The position numbers and the translations under genes are program-made. Below the pieces are notes generated by a model. The model was not told the origin of the DNA, made no database searches, and saw only the letters and a program-made list of their open reading frames with translations. DNA of 64,000 nt, from NCBI RefSeq assembly GCF_003711225.1, contig NZ_CP031030.1, positions 5,084,001 to 5,148,000 of the forward strand. The letters are read 5' to 3'. This DNA is from Runella sp. SP2 (GTDB lineage Bacteria; Bacteroidota; Bacteroidia; Cytophagales; Spirosomataceae). Shown here piece by piece: positions 60,661-64,000 of this stretch. The number at the start of each line of letters is the position of its first letter. Positions within the stretch are counted from its first letter, which is position 1.

Positions 60661-62226
60661 ATGAACAAATTTACACTCCTGCTCTTATCCACGTTCTTGC
60701 TTGGCACGGCTGAGGCCCAAAATGTCGCCAAGGGAATTGTTTACGAAGACCTAAATGGTAATTTTAAGAAAGACAAAAAAGAAAAAGGCATTGCCAACGT
60801 TGCCGTATCCAACGGTACAGACGTGGTGCTTACCAACGCAAAGGGTGAATATCAGTTGCCCGTTGGCGACGACAATATCTTTTTTGTCATCAAACCTTCA
60901 GGTTATAAAGTAGGCTTGGACGAAAACAACCTCCCAAAGTCTTACTATTTGCACAAACCCAAAGGCGCGCCCGAATTGAAGTATAAAGGCGCAGCACCGA
61001 CAGGCGCGCTTCCTGCTTCATTGGATTTTGCCCTGACGGCCTCTCCCGAAGCCGAAAACTTCAAAGCCCTCATTTTTGGTGACCCACAGCCTTACACTTT
61101 GGACGAAATAAAACACTTTGAAAAAGGGGTTGTCCAAGAGGTTGCAGGCATCAAAGAGGTTGCTTTTGGGTTAAGTCTGGGCGATTTGGTGGGCGATAAC
61201 CTTGATTTACACCAAGCGTACAAAGAAACGATTCGAAAAGTAGGGCTTCCGTGGTACAATCTTACGGGCAACCACGACATGAACTACGACGTGACCCAAG
61301 ACGAGCACGCCAATGAGGCGTTTCAATCGCATTTAGGCCCCGTCAATTATTCGTTCAATTACGGAAAAGTCCATTTTATCGTGCTTGACGACATCCTTTA
61401 TCCTGACCCGCGCGACGGCAAAGGCTATTGGGGTGGCTTCCGTAAAGACCAGCTCGATTTTGTTGAAAATGACCTCAAGTTTGTCCCTAAAGGAAATTTG
61501 GTGGTTTTGGCATTCCATATTCCTTTGGAATTAGAGGGAGAATCGTTTCGTTTGGAAGACCGTCAACGTCTTTTTTCTATCCTCAAGGATTATCCCAATA
61601 CACTCGCACTTTCGGCCCATACGCACTTCCAGCAACAAAACTTTTTCGGTGCAAAAGAAGGATGGCAGGGAACGAAACCTTTCTATGAATTTAACGTAGG
61701 GACAACCTCGGGCGACTGGTATTCGGGCGAAAAAAATGACCAAGGCGTCCCTGCTTCTACCATGCGCGACGGGACACCAAAGGGCTATGTTTTTCTCAAT
61801 TTCAACGGTAATCAATATACCATCGACTATAAAGTGGTGGGCAAACCTAGCGATTATCAAATTGATATTTATGCACCAAACGTCATCCCGTCTGACCGTG
61901 GAACGGCGGCTAAAGTATATGCCAACTTTTTTATGGGAAGTGAAAAAGATGTGGTTGAATACCGCCTCGATAACGGCGACTGGAAACCAATGACTTACAC
62001 ACGCGAAGCGGATCCTCGCTATGTGGCGGCTCTTTACCGCTGGGATGCCTCGGAAAAGTTGATGCCTGGACGTCGGCCAAGTAACCCCGTTAAGTCAACG
62101 CACTTGTGGTCGGTGGCTTTTCCAAATACCAAGGTAGAAGGTACGCACACGATTGAAGTTCGTGCCAAAGACATGTTTGGACGGACGTTTACCCAAACAA
62201 AAACATTTCGGGTAGAAAAACCATAA
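60661..62226 (+). CDS. Secreted calcineurin-like phosphoesterase with N- and C-terminal accessory domains
   Basis: A 521-residue exported metallophosphatase. MNKFTLLLLSTFLLGTAEAQ is the signal peptide. An N-terminal SdrD-B/CarbopepD-like domain (GIVYEDLNGNFKKDKKEKGIANVAVSNG) is followed by the catalytic core: FGDPQPY, SLGDLVGD, LTGNHDMNYD, LAFHIPLELEG and LSAHTHFQQ supply the two-metal ligands. A C-terminal beta domain (DVVEYRLDNGDWKPM, THTIEVRAKDMFGRTFTQ) belongs to the family (metallophos_C). Likely substrates are phosphoesters outside the cell; none assigned. A related enzyme is cut at the right window edge. Confidence 0.92.
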   Translation: MNKFTLLLLSTFLLGTAEAQNVAKGIVYEDLNGNFKKDKKEKGIANVAVSNGTDVVLTNAKGEYQLPVGDDNIFFVIKPSGYKVGLDENNLPKSYYLHKPKGAPELKYKGAAPTGALPASLDFALTASPEAENFKALIFGDPQPYTLDEIKHFEKGVVQEVAGIKEVAFGLSLGDLVGDNLDLHQAYKETIRKVGLPWYNLTGNHDMNYDVTQDEHANEAFQSHLGPVNYSFNYGKVHFIVLDDILYPDPRDGKGYWGGFRKDQLDFVENDLKFVPKGNLVVLAFHIPLELEGESFRLEDRQRLFSILKDYPNTLALSAHTHFQQQNFFGAKEGWQGTKPFYEFNVGTTSGDWYSGEKNDQGVPASTMRDGTPKGYVFLNFNGNQYTIDYKVVGKPSDYQIDIYAPNVIPSDRGTAAKVYANFFMGSEKDVVEYRLDNGDWKPMTYTREADPRYVAALYRWDASEKLMPGRRPSNPVKSTHLWSVAFPNTKVEGTHTIEVRAKDMFGRTFTQTKTFRVEKP

Positions 62227-62241
62227 TGCCTTTGTTTGTCC

Positions 62242-63468
62242 TTACAACACTTCCCCTACGACTTCATCCAACGAACGCGCATCGGGGAAGAAGGACAACA
62301 TCCGCATCAAAACGCCTTCAATGATGGCATCAGGGCAAGACGCCCCACAAGTAAGCATGATAGTCACCGAATCTTTGTCTGGAATGAAGTTTTCGGTGAC
62401 TTTTTCTTTCTTTCGGTGTAAATCGTAGTGTTTGATGAGGTTACGATCCAAAATTTTGTTGGCCGACTCAATAAAATACGTTGGGAATTTGGTCTCACAA
62501 AGTTCTACAATGTGGGAAGTATTGGAGCTGTTATAACCACCAGCAATCAGCACAAAATCAGCTTGTTCTTTCAACAAAGCGTAGGTGGCATCTTGGTTAT
62601 CGTTAGTGGCGTAGCAAAGGGTATCTCGCGTATTGGCAAAACGACTTTCCACTTCATGCGGGGCAAGATTGTAGTGTTTTATCATCACCTGTTTAAGGTA
62701 ATCCGCGATTCCTTGCGTATCCGAAGCAAGCATCGTCGTTTGGTTGACAACTCCAATGCGTTGTAAATCCTGCTCTGGGTCAAAACCTACGGAATATTGC
62801 CCACTAAACTCCTCAAAAAATTCTTCTTTATTGGCCTCCCCCGTAATGTAACGGGCCAAACGTTCGGCTTGTTTTTGGTTTTTAACAATGACCGTAGGAG
62901 CATCTTCTTTGCTGTGCGAAAACGTAGCCCGCGTTTCTTCGTGTAACGGTTTTCCGTGTACGACAATCGTATAGTTTTTCTGTCCGATTTGGGCTGCGCG
63001 GTTCCACACTTTTTCCACAAACGGACAAGTAGTATCGTATTTATAAGCGTCGATGCCAAGAAGTTGCAAGCGATTTTGAATTTCGATGGTCGTTCCAAAA
63101 GCAGGCACCACAACGATGTCGTCCGACTTTAATTCTTCCCATGGGATGATTTGGCGGCCTGTCGTTTCCATCAAAAAACGTACGCCACGTTCCAATAAAT
63201 CCCGATTAACGTCAGGATTATGAATCATTTCACTCAACAAGAAGATACGCTTATCTGGGTTTTCTTCGATGGCCTTGTAGGCGATTTCAATGGCGTTTTC
63301 GACGCCGTAGCAAAACCCAAAATGCCGCGCAATGAGAAACTTCACCGACCCGAAATCCAGCACGGTCGGCGATAAGTCGCGCTTCAACTTATCGTTTTTA
63401 CGACGTAGCTCTTTGATAGGAGTGATAATCCGACTACGATAAAATTCGGGTATGTGGAAAGTCTTCAT
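62242..63468 (-). CDS. ispH: 4-hydroxy-3-methylbut-2-enyl diphosphate reductase
   Basis: A 408-residue IspH (LytB), the last enzyme of the MEP isoprenoid pathway. It is of the long type: a ~50-residue N-terminal extension precedes the usual start. The [4Fe-4S] ligands are recognisable as Cys in ARHFGFCYGVENA, YDTTCPFVEKVWNRA and LTCGASCPDAIIEGV. The substrate-binding region shows VVHGKPLHEETRATF, NQTTMLASDTQGI and LIAGGYNSSNTSHIVELCE. Complete. A TACCTTTG box (63533-63526) on the minus strand is a possible promoter 58 bases upstream. Confidence 0.95.
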   Translation of the reverse strand: MKTFHIPEFYRSRIITPIKELRRKNDKLKRDLSPTVLDFGSVKFLIARHFGFCYGVENAIEIAYKAIEENPDKRIFLLSEMIHNPDVNRDLLERGVRFLMETTGRQIIPWEELKSDDIVVVPAFGTTIEIQNRLQLLGIDAYKYDTTCPFVEKVWNRAAQIGQKNYTIVVHGKPLHEETRATFSHSKEDAPTVIVKNQKQAERLARYITGEANKEEFFEEFSGQYSVGFDPEQDLQRIGVVNQTTMLASDTQGIADYLKQVMIKHYNLAPHEVESRFANTRDTLCYATNDNQDATYALLKEQADFVLIAGGYNSSNTSHIVELCETKFPTYFIESANKILDRNLIKHYDLHRKKEKVTENFIPDKDSVTIMLTCGASCPDAIIEGVLMRMLSFFPDARSLDEVVGEVL

Positions 63469-63583
63469 GCTGTTGGAGCAGAATTAGACGTGGATGAATA
63501 AAATGGGTTGTTTAGACTGCCGCTGCAAAGGTACGACATACGTTTTTATAACACGCTACCCTTCTACTTTGTTTCGACAAAAT

Positions 63584-64000
63584 CTAAAATACTTGCTCGT
63601 TGACTTTTAATCGTTTGTCGGGGTTCCACTGAAACGTATAGCAACTACGGGCACTACGGGCCTCTACGATGCGGTAGCCTTTGTAGTCAACGCCCCAATT
63701 TCCACCAAAATGCCCGTCAAAAAAGGCAGGTTTTGAAAGCGTTTTACCCATGTCGATGGCGTGGTCATGCCCGTGAAACATGGCTCGGAGATTGGGATAT
63801 TTAGCCAGCGTTTTTTCTAATTCGGGGCAAGTAGTGCCGTGCTCAGACCAAAGCTTGGCGGGAATGTGCATGAACAAAAATACGTGTTCTTTTTTGGTAA
63901 ATTTCGCCAATTGAGCATCAATCCACGGAATATCAGGGCAAAGGTATTCTCCTTTTTCGTTGGACGTATCGGCCAAAATAATCGCATTTTTACCAATTTC
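63584..64000 (-). CDS. Calcineurin-like phosphoesterase, cut by the window edge
   Basis: The frame is open from the right edge of the window to its stop at 63584, so the N-terminus lies beyond 64000; the TTG at 63976 is not a true start. The visible part reads EIGKNAIILADTS, then CPDIPWIDAQLAKF, and the diagnostic late metal motifs FMHIPAKLW and AMFHGHDHAID. It ends in a beta-rich stretch (YRIVEARSARSCYTFQWNPDKRLKV). It is a metallophosphoesterase of the purple-acid/calcineurin fold; about 139 residues are visible. Upstream domains cannot be judged. Confidence 0.8.
   Translation of the reverse strand, partial: EIGKNAIILADTSNEKGEYLCPDIPWIDAQLAKFTKKEHVFLFMHIPAKLWSEHGTTCPELEKTLAKYPNLRAMFHGHDHAIDMGKTLSKPAFFDGHFGGNWGVDYKGYRIVEARSARSCYTFQWNPDKRLKVNEQVF

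Overview
The window reads as a chromosomal segment of a Bacteroidota bacterium, most likely order Cytophagales (Runella/Spirosomaceae-like; the genus is an inference). Evidence: near absence of purine-rich ribosome binding sites, promoter-like TAnnTTTG boxes, a DUF4295 micro-gene between ribosomal protein L33 and ftsY, the long (about 400-residue) form of IspH, a DUF2911 protein, and many secreted glycan-degrading enzymes. No tRNA, rRNA, CRISPR array, prophage or intact insertion sequence was seen.

Layout. 1-9 kb: TerC/DUF952 pair, beta-CASP metallo-hydrolase, a large DUF1549/DUF1553 cytochrome-type protein, a monoacylglycerol-lipase-like hydrolase and an M13 peptidase. 9-16 kb: purH, an alpha-L-rhamnosidase, and two envelope-glycan genes (GT9, DUF5672). 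16-21 kb: atpA and atpG with a methyltransferase between them, an FkbM methyltransferase and a small-ORF/nucleotidyltransferase pair. 21-27 kb: a Tat-exported Gfo/Idh/MocA oxidoreductase followed by a 1145-residue HEAT-DUF1080-DUF1080 protein, then DUF2911. 27-35 kb: two large conserved proteins of unknown function around gatC and an ECF sigma factor, a decayed VapBC-like toxin-antitoxin locus and a secreted three-repeat protein. 35-45 kb: a nine-gene minus-strand glycan assembly cluster (four family-2 glycosyltransferases, a GT-C membrane transferase, CDP-paratose-epimerase-like SDR, methyltransferase, cytoplasmic beta-propeller hydrolase, phytanoyl-CoA dioxygenase relative). 45-50 kb: orphan sensor kinase, rpmG-DUF4295-ftsY, rpsL-rpsG, and an AAA ATPase. 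50-57 kb: a nitrite assimilation locus, nirB-nirD-sensor kinase-response regulator-TauE-rhodanese, divergent from cobA, which makes the siroheme precursor NirB needs. 57-64 kb: acetyl-xylan-esterase-like hydrolase, SDR, DUF6268 protein, two calcineurin-like phosphoesterases (the second cut by the window edge) and ispH.

The most unusual content lies in repeats and regulation. A perfect 23-bp-arm palindrome sits in frame inside purH and is translated as part of an otherwise normal enzyme. At least two dispersed hairpin families recur in intergenic gaps, and their arms change in a compensatory way around a constant core. A third palindrome family has one copy inside the VapC remnant. The nirB-cobA divergent region has four TACTTAA heptamers, a 14-bp palindrome, and a near-identical 15-base motif just upstream of both start codons.
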